Origin: Utricularia gibba
Taxonomy: Eukaryota > Streptophyta > Magnoliopsida > Lamiales > Lentibulariaceae
Length of the DNA: 64,000 nucleotides
Direction: 5' to 3'
Assembly (NCBI GenBank): GCA_002189035.1
Contig: NEEC01000004.1
Span: 868,001-932,000 of the forward strand
The position numbers and the translations under genes are program-made. The notes under the pieces were generated by a model, which saw only the letters and a program-made list of their open reading frames with translations, did no database searches and was not told the DNA's origin. Of this stretch, positions 21,371 to 35,593 are shown one piece after another (the first letter of the stretch is position 1; each line of letters starts with the position of its first letter).

Positions 21371-23167
21371 TCAAGGGCCGCGAGGCGGAGCGAAGCAAAA
21401 GCATCCATGAGCTTCGTCTTCTGGTATCATTCCTCCACCTCTGCTCGTGTCTATGGCTTCCAGCCACCTCACTACTTCATCCATATCGGGCCTTTTCTCT
21501 GGATTGCTGTCCCAGCATTTCTTCATGATGTTTGCAAGCGAGCTGGGGCAGCAGCGAGGGATTTCTGGTCGTAGATTCTGCATGTCACAGATCACATAAT
21601 AGTATGTAAACACCAGCTTTTGTTTTTTTCTCTGGGATGTGAGAGAACATGGAACTACTCCATCTTTCTGCAAAACTTGTTTCTTTACCTGTCTAACGAC
21701 GGCAGAGGAAACTTCAGCGAAGCTGAGATCAGGATATGGAAGATCACAACAGTATATTTCCCACAGGCAAATTCCAAAGCTGTAGACATCGCATTTTCGA
21801 TTGTATGGTTTACCATCAAGCACCTGAGTTTATCATGAACATCAACATCTAACGGAAGATGCCCCAGCAGAAAATCTGAAGATAGATTCGGTTATTCAAA
21901 CGAGATACAATTACCTCAGGTGCCATATAGCCGAGTGTTCCAGTTTCACCAGTCATGTCCCGGGGGTTTTGTGCTTCAACTCGAGCAACTCCAAAATCGG
22001 CTATCTTCAGATTTCTTCCAGAATCTAACAGCATATTCTCGGCTTTGACATCACGATGAACGATTTTCTTCGAGTGCAGGTAGCTAAGACTGCAAACCAT
22101 ATAAAAGTGTCAAAGGCAACTTAGAGATGTGGATGATCATTCATTGGTATTGCTGATGTCTTACCCTCGGGAAAGATCCAAAGCGAGTTGGATCACGACT
22201 TTGAAGGCCAGCTTCTTCTTTCTGTTCTTATATAGGAAGTTCTTCAATGTCCCTCCCGGGAGGAACTCCACAACGACACAGCAGGCCCTTGAAGGAAGGG
22301 TGGTATAGCCCTCTGAAGGATTCTTCGAAGGGATTTTGAGTTCTGAAGTTCCCATGGAAGCTCCAACGAACTGTTAATAAGGATGATTGACCACGCATTC
22401 AACGAGATCAACATGTCATAGTGAAAAACAAGTTACTAACTTGAGTAACATTCGGATGGTCTAGCTGCTGCCAGACAGCAACCTCCTGCTTAAATGAAGC
22501 TCGAAGTGCAGCAGTTTCAGCTACTGTGGCCATGCCATCTTCTCCCCAGTCCAGAAGTTTCACTGCGAGACACAGTGGAACACGACCAGAGGAAAAAGAA
22601 ATTATCCCAAAGTCCAGCTTACAAACATTAACCAAAACAAATAAGGCCGCCCCCCTGAATTACGATTTAACTGTTACTCAGCATGCAAGAACACGATAAT
22701 AGGAAAATATGCAGAGATCTAACAAAGAAGGAACGGAGACAGCAAGTTAATAAATTAGCAAACCATAAGGGCATCAAGGCAATGTTACCTGCAACATCAT
22801 GCGAATCATAAGTACCCCGATAAACGGTGCCGTAGGTTCCCTGAGCCACCAGATATCGAATTTCCAACTTCGAAGGATCAATCTCCCACACTTCTTTGGG
22901 CTTCTGGCTTTTTTGCCCCTCCATACTCTTTGACCAAACTCTGCTCAAATGCTTCTCAAGTTGAGCATCCAAGTTTCTGAGATCAATTTTATCAGCCCTA
23001 AAGATCATGTCTTTGCTTTCAATGTGCCCCAAACTCTTCTCCCTCAATGCTTCATCACTCAAGGTTTCGATGCCCTTCAACTTAGAGCTCCCTGAAACAC
23101 CGTTCCAATTCTGAATTTCATCAGCTTTACCAGACTCCCCTGATTCTTCTCCACTTTTAGCATCCAT
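21371..23167 (-). CDS. Raf-like serine/threonine protein kinase (plant MAPKKK group C type)
   Basis: Exons 23167-22789, 22562-22441, 22370-22165, 22089-21915, 21823-21689 and 21577-21371 join in phase to 407 residues. Kinase landmarks in order: glycine loop AQGTYGTVYRGTYD, VAVK lysine in VAVKLLDWGEDG (split by intron 1), the catalytic loop HRDVKAENMLLD, DFGVARVEA, GTLGYMAPEV, CDVYSFGICLWEIY and RPDMDEVVRWLE. The HRDVKAEN loop and TAALRASFKQEVAVWQQLDHPNVTQ are typical of plant Raf-like group C kinases such as ATMRK1. A ~110-residue acidic N-terminal region precedes the domain; there is no membrane segment, so it should be cytosolic. The start is MDAKSGEESG; the open frame upstream of it lacks an ATG. 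Substrate unknown. Confidence 0.93.
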
Positions 23168-24561
23168 ATTTTGAGAAATCTGGGAAACCAAATTTGAAAT
23201 CTCGAGTTAAACGAAAAACTTCAACGCAAACTTCGCTAATCATGCACAGGAAAATAGTAGTACATCAATTTCGTCATCAACACATGGAATATAGCCGACC
23301 CGTCATTTTCAAGAGTATTTTCAACGCTTACCTACTGGCACCAAGATTCACCACAAAAATAAGACTACAGTTCCATCGGAGGACATCATCAATCCATCAA
23401 ACATTTCATTTCAATAATTCCAGAGGGGGTGGGGTCGAAAGAGGCAGAAAGAACGAATTGACTTTTGAGACTTATAAATGCCCAATTATGAAGATCAGCA
23501 GCTGATCAAGACCCAGGAAAAATCCCACCAATACAGTGAAAGTAAACCCGAAAAATACAGCCCAGATACGAACACACCTTGAATACCAGATACAACCCAA
23601 TCAAAACACAATCCCCCGCATTCGCAAACCTAAATCATAGAATCGAAAAACCAAAGCTGCGCCATAAAAACAATACCTCTTTTCCAGAGCAGAAAAGGGA
23701 ATCAAGGGAACGAGGTTCCCCGTCAATATACGCCCAAAAAGAGAAGATTTTCAAACAAGAGAGAAAAAGCCGGAGTTGGGTCGAGATTTAGAAAATGGAT
23801 TTGGATAGTTTCTGTGCATTCTTGCCAACAAATTACGCTACAAAGACGGATTCAAAGATCAAAGCCAAGTCAGATATATATACCTCCACACGCTACGCCA
23901 TACGAGAGAGTGACAGAGGAAGAATATCCTTCATTAAAGCCCCCGGGGAGGACCATCCAAATGCGTGTGCCATTTAAATGGAGATTTGTACTGTTCCGTG
24001 CATGTCCTCCCAACGAAATTACCTGTAAGGTGCACATGTGAAAGGACGACAATACCCTCTTTTTCCACAAAGTCCACGGTCCAACCTCCTCTCCCATCGT
24101 AAAACTTTCATTTTTTTAAATTATTTCAAAAATCTTATTTTACGAGAATATAAAATAAAATAATCTAAAATTTCGAAAAAGTACATATATTTTTTGAGTG
24201 TTCAAATAAAATAAATAAAAGAATTAATTAGATATTAAATATAAGAGAGATTTTATTTATATAAAATAAATTATTTAAAAAATATTAAATATATAATATT
24301 ATTAAAATATTTCAACATGAAATCAACTCAATCCATCAATTTATGATTCATAATGAATAAAGTTTTAAATATTATTATTTATCGAATATATAATTAACAA
24401 CTATTATTTAATATAAATTAAACTTTTATGTAGTACCAAAAGGAGTTGTGAAGAAAGACCAAGTCCAGTGGGATGGCTCAATTAATCACAACCATGGTTC
24501 TTACAGGACAAAGTCCTGTGTGGAAGATACACAGAATATAGAAGCTCTGCTTCTCTTCCTT
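23168..24561. other. kinase promoter/5' leader and XRI1 3' flank
   Basis: The part up to about 23900 is probably the kinase 5' leader and promoter. From about 24100 the sequence is strongly AT-rich. No gene or structured repeat is recognised. Confidence 0.4.
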
Positions 24562-26672
24562 CTAACCTTTGGTCCTCACTATGGTGATGCTGCCTTCTCT
24601 GCCTTCCGTCCAGATCTTCGTCTTCCCGACGACGGGCTTCCCGGAAAATGCAGATGTGGGATAGCAAAGCGACGGGTCATCTTGCTCCGTGGTTTTCTTT
24701 GGTTTGGGACTGTGCAGCCTTTGGTTTATGTCATTCAGAGTCATGTCTCCATGTGCGCCACAAGGCTTGATGAAGGTAAACGGACAGATGATCGACGAGA
24801 CGAGCTTCGGAGGCGTCCGAAGGCAAGACTTTTTTCCTGAAACAACAATGAGGATTCATCGCATCATGGTTCAACACCAGAAGCAAAATTGGCGTATAGA
24901 GAGTGCTGAGGAGGAAGGAGATGAGGAGGACCTTTGAGTATGAAACTTCCATGAGGATGTACTGGAAGCTTTTCGACTACATTTGTTTCATATTCAGCAG
25001 GGCTGGTGTAGAGATCTGAAAATACATTGAAATGAGCTAATATGAATCATGCATGATGCGAATGCATCTTGAAGCCAAAGGGCGTTTTTCAAACCTACCA
25101 GAGATATCAATTTCAACGTCAGATACTCCTGCAGTCCTGTTTTCAGATTAAGAAGCTGATCAGGTGATTATTTTGACAAGGGAACGAATGGTACTAGCAA
25201 ACTTACATATCTTCAGGACCACATTGCATCTCATTATCATTGAAGCAGTCAGCAATCCACCCTTCACATGATGCATCTAGAAGCTCATCATTACAAGTAA
25301 TGGTGTCTTCTGCAAAATAAAAAGGATTGTATATAGTGTGGCTGTAATAAGTATGAGACTCATGCTCATTAGAGTGCAAAATGGAAAGATTTCAACCTGT
25401 GAAACCCTCAACCCACTGCGAAATTTCAGACGTATCATCATCGAAAGAGTCAGGTCTCTCCTGCAAAGCATGAGCACACGCCTTTATTGGCTAACTGGAA
25501 TTCGCATGTGCCACAAGACCAACAACAGGATATGACTTCTAATATCGTGAGAGAGCATTTCATTTCTCTCAAGTGGTATGACTAATGGTGATTAAAGAAC
25601 TAGATGCCAAGTGTAGAGCAGGGAATGACCTTAGATCTCAAATACATGTCATCATTGCATAAGGTTGAATCCATAAAATCCGATTCAAAGTGTAGCACCC
25701 GACGCCTTTTAGCTTGGGAGTAAGGCTCCCCGTATTCGTGGAACTCTTTTCCTCTGATTTCTGAAGTAAGCAAATGTCAGTAAAGATAGATCATAAAGTA
25801 CACACATCTGCATATCAAGCATCCAAGACATTTTATTGTCTTTCAAATGCAAATAAAAATCATGTGACTTCTAGTCAACTCATGCATCAATCTTAAAAAC
25901 CATTTCAGAGCAAAATTTGTTATCACTATCAAGACATATTCCTGCTGAATAAAGTTTACAAATCAGAAAGAAAGCAAAACGCACCATTGCTGGACAAATG
26001 ATGTGATAGATCCCCACAAGCCTTGAGTGGGGTTGTTGTACTATCAAACATACAATTCATATTGTCTCTCCCTTGCCTCAATTCAGTCCTTAAGCTTTTT
26101 GATGCTTCTGCTGATTGTATCACAAACAAAAGATCAGGATAATTATAGATCTATGCAAGTGAAAAAGGATTCTAATCAGAATGAATACTGACCAGTGCCA
26201 GTTATTCTATCAAGAAGACAATCTGACCGCTCACAGACCCATCCTTCACCTTCACTGATTCAAGAAAACACAATGCCGTTATTTTACATGTTATTGCAAT
26301 AGAATTCTTGCACTGAAAGACAAAAGCTGAAATCTCAGAAAGCACAAATCAAGTTCTTTCAAAGGAAAATAGAAAATTCAAGCCCTTCGAATTGATAGAC
26401 GAGGATCAGAACGACCTCACAAGGTTACTACGAAAAGCTGCTTATTACAGAAACATCGAATGTCAATGATAAAAAACAGAGCCCAAAACCTGAGGCTTTA
26501 TGGAAATCAAGACCGGCAAAAAATTTTCATATCTTCATAAACCAAAAACTAGTATCCAACCAAATGCAGTACAAAAAAAACGATACTCCTATTGGAAAAC
26601 CACAACACAATGATCAAACACACAAGCAAACAACCCATATTCAACATCCCACCCACAACCGTCGTAGCTCAT
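24562..26672 (-). CDS. XRI1: XRI1-like protein (X-ray induced transcript 1 family)
   Basis: Exons inferred as ~26672-26635, 26254-26193, 26107-25985, 25760-25630, 25460-25397, 25309-25207, 25136-25099, 25015-24932 and 24836-24562; the boundary of the first is uncertain. Family blocks are clear: AKRRRVLHFESD, ASCEGWIADCFND, ICPFTFIKPCGAHGDMTLND, YPTSAFSGKPVVGKTKI and the C-terminus EGSITIVRTKG. Arabidopsis XRI1 is induced by ionising radiation, interacts with MND1 and is needed for meiosis, acting in DNA double-strand-break repair. The protein has no catalytic domain and is acidic and mostly disordered. The chosen start, MSYDGCGWDVEYG, resembles the tryptophan-containing N-terminus of the family, but the junction to exon 2 could be either of two nearby GT sites. 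All later junctions are phase-consistent. Confidence 0.85.
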
Positions 26673-29526
26673 GTTTTCAAAGTCCCTACTCCTCACAAAC
26701 TGATCCACCTCCACTATCGCAAAGAACCAAGCTTTTAACAAAAAAACAAACGGGGACACTTCAATCTGCACAATCAAGCCTCAGAAATCGCGCATACATA
26801 TGGTTGTTCTTCAACTCGTGTGCTATTAAACAACAAACAGAAGGATCTCCGAGTACTTGTACACCCACGAGAATGAATCGAAGTAAATGAAAGCCTGTAT
26901 TTCTCAACGAGAAAGCGGAAACAATTAAAGACGAGCTCTAAAAATCTGGAGGTAGTGCCGGTAGTGGGCACCCTTACTGGGCTCCTAACCCCCCCAAGTG
27001 CCCTACTGCGGTTTCTTCTTCTCAGACCCGACCCGAATCCCATCTAGACTGTCCAAACAGATAATTATTTTATAATAAAAATAAATTAAAAGAACTTATA
27101 GACGATAAGGTAACCCAGCTGGACATTATTAAACCCTATTTTTTTATTTGGTAAGGTGAGAAGTATAGTAACAGAACGTTGTATTTTTTTATTTAACGAG
27201 AAAGAAATAAATTCAAACCCTTTTTAAATATTAAAAAAAGTAATAAATATTTATTTCTCGGAATGAGGTGTCAGCTCACCCCCGGGGGTATATTTACAAT
27301 AATGCACCGTTGCATTTAATTAGTTGGACGTATGTATAATGTATTAAACCCAATAATCAAATTTCCAATAAATACCCATCTACTACCGTTGAGCATTCAA
27401 TAATGCTGTTTTTTTTTTCATATTTTCATTTTTAAATTTAAAAATTTTGAAAAGTAATTTCATGATTAAAATTTTCAGTAATTTGAAATGAGAAAATAGG
27501 TGTTCTGGAAGCTTCTCCAACACCATAATTAAGAGGAGGGTGGCGGGTAGGAAGGTTGGTCGTTACTATGATGTGGTAACCACTAACTAACTAGACCACG
27601 CCCTTCGCTTGTGAATTTTTGATTGAATATATTTTGAAATTACTTTTTTTAACAGTTTTGAATGCATGTGAAAAAAGAAAAGTGAAAGTGATTGTGAAAG
27701 AGGTAAAAGTAAAAGGGGGTAAAAGATAAAGAAAAATACACAATGATTAAAATCATATTTTTTTCAACAGGCGATCCGATTATCCCATTTTTATTAAAAA
27801 AATATATATCCAATGTCTCTCCCCCACATCTAATTATTTCAAATTGAGTTTGATTGTAAGATTTGCGTAAGTATGTTTACTTATTAAAAATCCAATTAAT
27901 TTTATCTATCACAATCAATTACGTAATTTATATTTAAAAATAATGATTAATTTTATCAAAATTTAAAACTTAGAGATTTTTTATTTATTTGTTCTATCCC
28001 CATACATAATAAGTTTTTTAGAGGGTCATTTGCAAATGAGGTAATTTTCTTATTTTCTCTCATATATTAAGATAAAACTTTTTAATTGAGAATGACTATT
28101 TTTCTTACACTCTATTTCTAGATCACTTAATCAATGCACACACATCTCACGAGATAGAAATAAAGAATATGTTTGTTTCTAAAAAAACATTTTATTATTA
28201 AATACTAAGATTTCTATTTCCAAAATAATATAAAATTAAAATTATTTTTTAATTTCAAGAATTTAAATTCTCTTTAACCAAAAATATATTCTCGAAAATG
28301 AATTTAAAAAAGTATAATGAAATCAACTCAAATTTTGCTTGCGTATAAAGCCCTAGAATTCTTACCATCATTCTTTTTGTAAGATGTGTGTTTTCAACAA
28401 CTATACGCAAGGAATAAAGCTGCCTTATCCTCTACACTTCGTAACAACTCGACAGAGTTCAAAGATTTGAATGCAAAAGTCAAAAGATTACTTTTGTCGT
28501 AAATAAGACAAATTAATCATGGATTTGGTCAACTTTTTGTCAAAATATCAGAAATGTGATATTTTTTAGATTTTTTTATTAAAATTTTAGTAATATTATA
28601 TAAAATATATTCGAACTTTACCAACGGATAATAAAAATAAGAAACAAATAATAATTGCGCCACCCGACGGTTGCAATAATTGGGAATGGAGTTATACACC
28701 GTAACGACGTCGTTGTGGGAGAGGGAAGAAGCCACTGACAGCTATTTAGATATATATATTTTTTTACAAGTTATTTATTCAGATAGTAATTTTTTATTTC
28801 AAATGGAAGTGGACATAAATGGGATTAAACATGAGGAGTTAGTATGAAATTGATTACATTTAAATTGTAATCAAGGGGATTAATTCCAGACCAAAGGGAA
28901 AGAAATATCTAGGAACGAGGGAAAGAAGCTTTGACTCACCTAAAAAGAAGAGAGAAAAAACCTGAACTGATGAGTAAGAAGGCGAGAAATGGGAAATTCT
29001 GTTCTGTGATTTTGTACATTGGTAGAGTGGAGTGAATTGAATTGGAATCGGTGTAAATGGGTTTCTGTGAATGGGGCAGACAATTTAGGCAGGGGAGTGA
29101 GTGACTGTACAGTGATTCCTCCTCCCAACTGTTCATTGATCATTGCCGCTTTTCTTTTTCCCTCCTAAACCCAGTTGGCACTTGTAACGTACTCGTCGTG
29201 TAATACCTTTCGTTGTTTTTTTTGTACAGTCGTCTTTCCCTCTCAAACCCATTTGTAACGTTGCCTTTGATTTCCATTTTGGGTTGAAACGGCACATGCA
29301 AAACGTCTCTGTGGTATTTTGGTTGTGGGTTTATGTTGTTTTGCTGCTAGTGGGGTCTCCTTTTGTTTGGAGTAGAGAACGAGGAGGAAAAGATGAAAAT
29401 GTGGATTCTTTAACTTATGTGCACTCTTCTTCGCTGCTTTGTTTCCCGCTTCTTCTTGAACCCTCAGTTTGGGCTTGGGGAGGAGGAGGGAATTGTTCCG
29501 AGACAATGTGCGGTGAAGAAGAGGTG
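26673..29526. other. long AT-rich spacer between divergent XRI1 (-) and CXC gene (+)
   Basis: About 2.9 kb, strongly AT-rich from 27050 to 28900, with short A/T runs and no convincing coding frame. The ends probably contain the two promoters and 5' leaders. Any mobile element in it is too degenerate to identify by eye: no clear terminal inverted repeats or target-site duplications were found. Confidence 0.4.
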
Positions 29527-32500
29527 ATGGATACTCTAGACAGGAGCAACAACGATCAGATCGCGGCGTCTATTGCCAGATATGAGGTATCATGCGTATA
29601 CAGTATTCATCTCCGTGTGCCCATTTCTTTCATCTCGATGTGGGTTTTTTTTTTTCCTGTTTCAACTGTTTGATTGGTGGGTTTTCAGAGGATGCTCTCC
29701 TGATTAGAAATTGCTTCACTTCATTTGGATTTTGGTTACCGAGTCTGCTTAACTAAGCTCTTTATCCTACAGGAATATTTGTTTAGTTATGACGTGATGT
29801 ATGCAATCTGAATCTATTTCTGGTTCTTTTGGTCGCAGAGACACTAATTGATGTGTCTCTTTGGATCTCAAGTTTATCCCGTTGCCATGCCTCATTTAAA
29901 GGATCTAAGTTTTATCATGCTTCCAGTCATTTGAGATATCTGATGAAGTTACCAGTAGTTCGTCTTCTTGTTTGGGATTTTAAGTGAAATTTCCGGGTTC
30001 ATTATATGTTGGGTAGCTTCTACCTGTGATCTGGGGATGACAAGTTTGCCTATGCATTGTGCAGGATTCAGCTGTCTTTAACTTTATTTATGATCTTTCA
30101 CCTATCAAGCCGGTGAAATGCAGTCACCTTTCTCATACGATGATTCCGCTCAACTTTTCATCGATTCCTTCCGTTTTCACTTCACCACATGTTACTTCTG
30201 AAAGGGACTTCAAAATCCTTCATAGGTAGTTTTCCCACTCGTATAAAGAAAGGAAAGTTTTATTTTTGGTTGCATCAACTTCCACCAATATTGACTTGAA
30301 GTGTTTCTCTGTTGTAGGCATCAGTTCCATGATCCATCAAAGCCAGAATTTGCTTCAGAAAATGGGGTCACAATTCAAGGAAGTCAGATAAAAACTGAAA
30401 GTTCTAAGCAACTAGATGCAAAAGAAGACAGCATCATGTCCATTGTATCTGATTTGGAGTTGCCCGGTGAGACATCTGTTGGCTGCTCGCATTTTGCGGT
30501 CGATGTTTCGGAGGGTCTGGTTTACAGTGGCGGTAGTCCTAACTCCAGCTCTATTCATGAAGCTAAAAACATGGTGAATTATGGATGTGATTCCTTGGTG
30601 CTACCTTCTTCCTCACTAGAGGTTCCATATGGGAATGAAGCAGATACGAGGAGGAAAAACCATGGCTATCAAAACACACACATCATGTCCTATGAATGGC
30701 AGAGACTCACTGATGCCTCGTTTTTTGGCTCAACAAATGACCGAAAGTCCAACATTGAACAAATCTATCCAGGGCTGAGTGAACTGCCCGGGGAGGCAAA
30801 TGAACAACATCATTTGTCTTCTCAGTCTGGACCTGTTGAAGGAACACACACTGCTGAGGCTCATGAAACGGAAACTGATACATCCGGAAATCATATTTGT
30901 GAACAAATGGATTTTGATGTAAGGATTTTCTACGCTCTTCACAAATTACATTCCCATACTCATGTGGTTAAGGCCTTCTGACAGGTGATTTACTTATGGT
31001 TTTGTAGAATCTATCTGGTTTATACCGGGGCATGAGACGACGCTGTCTGGTGTTTGAGAAGGGAGGTACACTTAGGAACCATATGCAACCAACTTTTGGC
31101 TCTGATTCTTCCATTATGTTACAGTCTGAAACCGCTGCATTCTCCAGTGATCAGAATCAAGTTCAAATGAATCCAGGAAATAATCCATCCTGCAGTGCAG
31201 TACCAGGAATTGGGTTGCATCTAAATGCTCTTGCAACGACTCCTGGTGTTACCCATGATTTGCCAACTCCGGGTAGACTACTCATGGGGCCAACACAAGA
31301 GTAGATTTCCATCTTTCACCAAGCACTGAAGTGCTGCTTAGTAACATCCTGTCAGTCAGCTTACAAGAGGGAAAGGAGAACACAGTAGTGCGGGCAGAGG
31401 ATACCTGCCAGCCTTCTGGACATACGGAGATTGAAGACATGAATCAGAGTAGTCCAAAGAAGAAGAAGACGTGATCGATTTTCCAAAGAAGAAGAGGTAT
31501 GTGTATTTTTGATGTGCTTATGTGTATTTTTGATGTGCTTCTACGTGATCGAGCTATCAGTGTTGATTTTTCTAATGCATTTCTGGGATTAAGACGTAGA
31601 GCAGAAGCATCTGGGAATGTTGAAGGCTGCAGGCGGTGTAACTGCAAGAAATCGAAATGCCTCAAGCTGTAAGGGCCTTGACTTCTTCTGCGATTAGCTG
31701 ATGATGATGCATATGATGAAACCTTTTGTTATTATACTCAGTTACTGTGAATGCTTTGCGGCTGGTGTGTACTGTGTGGATCTATGCGCCTGCATAGATT
31801 GCTTCAACAAGCCTGTCCATGAAGACACAGTCCTTGCAACCCGAAAGCAGATAGAATCAAGAAATCCTCTTGCTTTTGCTCCTAAAGTGATTCGGGGATC
31901 GAATCCACCATCGGAAACAGGGGTAAGAAGCTCCCCTTTTGAGGCTTCTCCCTTTCTTTTTCCAGTTTCTCATGATTCTCTGCACATTCTCACAGGATGA
32001 CACATGCAAGACACCGGCCTCTGCTAGACACAAGCGTGGATGCAACTGTAAAAAATCCGGTTGCCTGAAGAAATACTGTGAATGCTATCAGGTTCCTTTC
32101 TCCTCCGACTCCCTCCTTTTCAGCTCGAAAGCTGATGAACCACTTTGGCTTTCTTGAAGGGCGGTGTTGGTTGCTCCATCAACTGTAGATGCGAAGGTTG
32201 TAAGAACGCATTCGGCAGAAAGGATAGTGAGTTTTACCTCTTGTTTTGCATGGAGCCCGGAACCCCTCAGTAATGAATCTCCCCTATCTCAGGCATCGAA
32301 GCTGATGAAGAGGATGAAATGGACAGAGTCGATATCCCGAGCATGCCGATCCCTGCAACACCTCTACTTGCCGGAAGGCAAGCATACAGAAAGAGCTATG
32401 AAGCACCACTACCCTTATTTATCAGCAACTGATTCAGAGTTGTTTCCTCTTATCAGGAAATTTTTCCAGCAGAAGTTTCCCACTAAGAACATGTCTCGGA

Positions 32501-32784
32501 GAGGAGCATCATCATTTCCATCTGCAGGCCGCATGCTCGGTAAACAGAGCATGCACCCACAGCCACCATCCAAGTCCGATCACCATTTGGAGACGGTCAT
32601 AGAAGACGATGAAACGCCTCCGTTTCTTCAGGAGACGTCGTCGTCTCCTAGCTGCATCGTGAAGTCGTCCTCTCCCAATGGGAAGAGGGTGTCTTCACCT
32701 CATGTGGTTACAGGCCTGAAGAGCAACAGAAAGTTGATACTTCAGTCCATACCGTCATTCCCTTCACTCAATCACAACCAGTGA
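29527..32784 (+). CDS. CXC-domain (CPP, TSO1-like) DNA-binding protein, with frame irregularities
   Basis: Exons 29527-29586, 30065-30225, 30318-30918, 31008-31470, 31594-31668, 31742-31922, 31996-32091, 32160-32226 and 32293-32784. N-terminal blocks [18 protein letters not shown] and [11 protein letters not shown] are typical of TSO1-like proteins. The two cysteine-rich CXC repeats start [20 protein letters not shown] and [19 protein letters not shown], joined by the [10 protein letters not shown] linker; the C-terminus [14 protein letters not shown] is conserved. CXC domains bind TTYGAA-type sites, and plant members act in DREAM-type complexes controlling cell division and reproductive organs. 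Two frame problems are seen. Near 31300 PTQE meets [10 protein letters not shown] one base out of frame. In the last exon [12 protein letters not shown] reaches a stop at about 32430, while the conserved C-terminus lies in another frame. The donor at 31471 (GTGATC) was chosen because it keeps [17 protein letters not shown] in frame. Start could also be the ATG at 29506. Confidence 0.85.
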
Positions 32785-33391
32785 AGCCACTCGGTTTCCT
32801 GATAGAAGCTATTCTTTGCTGCGGGGATGACGCCCTGCTGATGTCTGGTCACTGTAGACATGTAAGATATGATCGAGTATGGCAAAAGAATAATACATAC
32901 TCGATCGATTTATATACCATCATCACGTGTGTTCCTGAACAAATGATTCAGGAAACCTCATTTTTTTTCCTTCCTGCAATTCATTCTTTCATATTTGTCT
33001 TGTTAGCAGTTTTGATGCTCAAAACAAAAGAGGTTTGGATTTTCTGCTTAATTTTCTTTCCAATGTGGAAGGCACTTTCAAATAAATCTATAACCATCAA
33101 TAACAGTAAAGCACAGAAACCTTGATTAACTGAAGCTTAACTTTTTTTAACTTTGCTATCAAACCTGGCACCCACATATAACGCGTGCGTACCGGGTGCG
33201 CCATTTGAACAGTTAAGTAAATTCAACGAATCTCTCAAATGAAGACCTATAAGGTGCATCCTTAACATGAGATCATTAATCAGCGAAGGAACCTCGTGAG
33301 AAAGTCATTTTGATCCAAGAACAATGCGGGCATCTCAAAAATGTACTTCTGGGTGGCAATGATAAAAAGGAGAAATTAACTTGTTCCAAGT
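32785..33391. other. convergent spacer, CXC gene (+) / RPS3A (-)
   Basis: Probably composed of the two 3' UTRs. No other feature is recognised. Confidence 0.4.
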
Positions 33392-34853
<1,462 letters not shown>

Positions 34854-34915
34854 CGCGGCGGAGCAACAGGCAAGCCACAAACCAGGAAGCACCAACAGAA
34901 AGGACCTTCAACTGG

Positions 34916-34960
34916 AACCCTAATTATTTTCATACAGATATATATACTGGGCCGAGCCCA
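34916..34960. promoter_or_regulatory. telo-box and Site II elements upstream of RPS3A
   Basis: Within 65-110 bp upstream of the RPS3A start lie AACCCTAA (34916-34923, a telo box), TGGGCC (34948-34953) and AGCCCA (34955-34960, complement TGGGCT). The combination of a telo box with Site II (TCP-binding) elements is the known signature of plant ribosomal-protein promoters active in dividing cells. Confidence 0.7.
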
Positions 34961-35593
34961 TTCCTTAGGACTGCGGACTAACTCCTCCAGATTTATTTAA
35001 TACCACGCTTTAATTTATTTGGAAATAAATTTGTATAAACTTAATTTACAAAAAAAACGAAACAAATGATAAAATTTAAAATGTTTGATAGAAAATGTTA
35101 TTTGAAGAATTATTTCTAGTATTTTTATAATTAAATTTATATAAAAAATTATCAAAATATAAATATTAATTATAATATTTTAAAATGGAAGGAAGGATTG
35201 TGAAAAAGCTTTTTTTGAATATTAAAGTTAATTTATTTAAGTATTTTTTAGATATTTTTTTCGTATTAGGGACATATTTGTCATTTCCTCATAGTCAAAC
35301 ACTGAAGATTCTTGTCACTTTCTCACAAGGTTTCCACCCATAAAGCACATGGCACAAGTCTTTTTGAGAGCACACCCCAAGGGGAAAAACAAAACAATCA
35401 TGGGTAATGTATAAATCACCAGAAGATGCATCAAACAATGCAGTGCATGGATTCTCGGAGTGCTTCGAAAAGAGCAAACAAATTCTTTCCCTGGGATGCT
35501 GTATACATTGCTTCTGATTTCAGAACCTAGCTCCCTGCATCTGCAACCCAAGATCACAAGTTAAATACTATGCAGAAAGTGAGTTTTCTTGCA
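34961..35593. other. RPS3A upstream region and IQD 3' flank
   Basis: AT-rich sequence upstream of RPS3A running into the 3' UTR of the minus-strand IQD gene. No additional gene is seen. Confidence 0.4.

Noticed and set aside
24448-24840. 130-codon open frame on the plus strand
   Set aside because: It is antisense to the last exon of XRI1, which has clear family similarity.
26774-27043. 89-codon minus-strand frame upstream of XRI1
   Set aside because: Lies upstream of the preferred XRI1 start, shows no similarity to the family, and does not join in frame; likely 5' leader or chance.
27050-28900. AT-rich region suspected to be a MITE or transposon remnant
   Set aside because: No terminal inverted repeats, target-site duplications or coding remnants could be found by eye.
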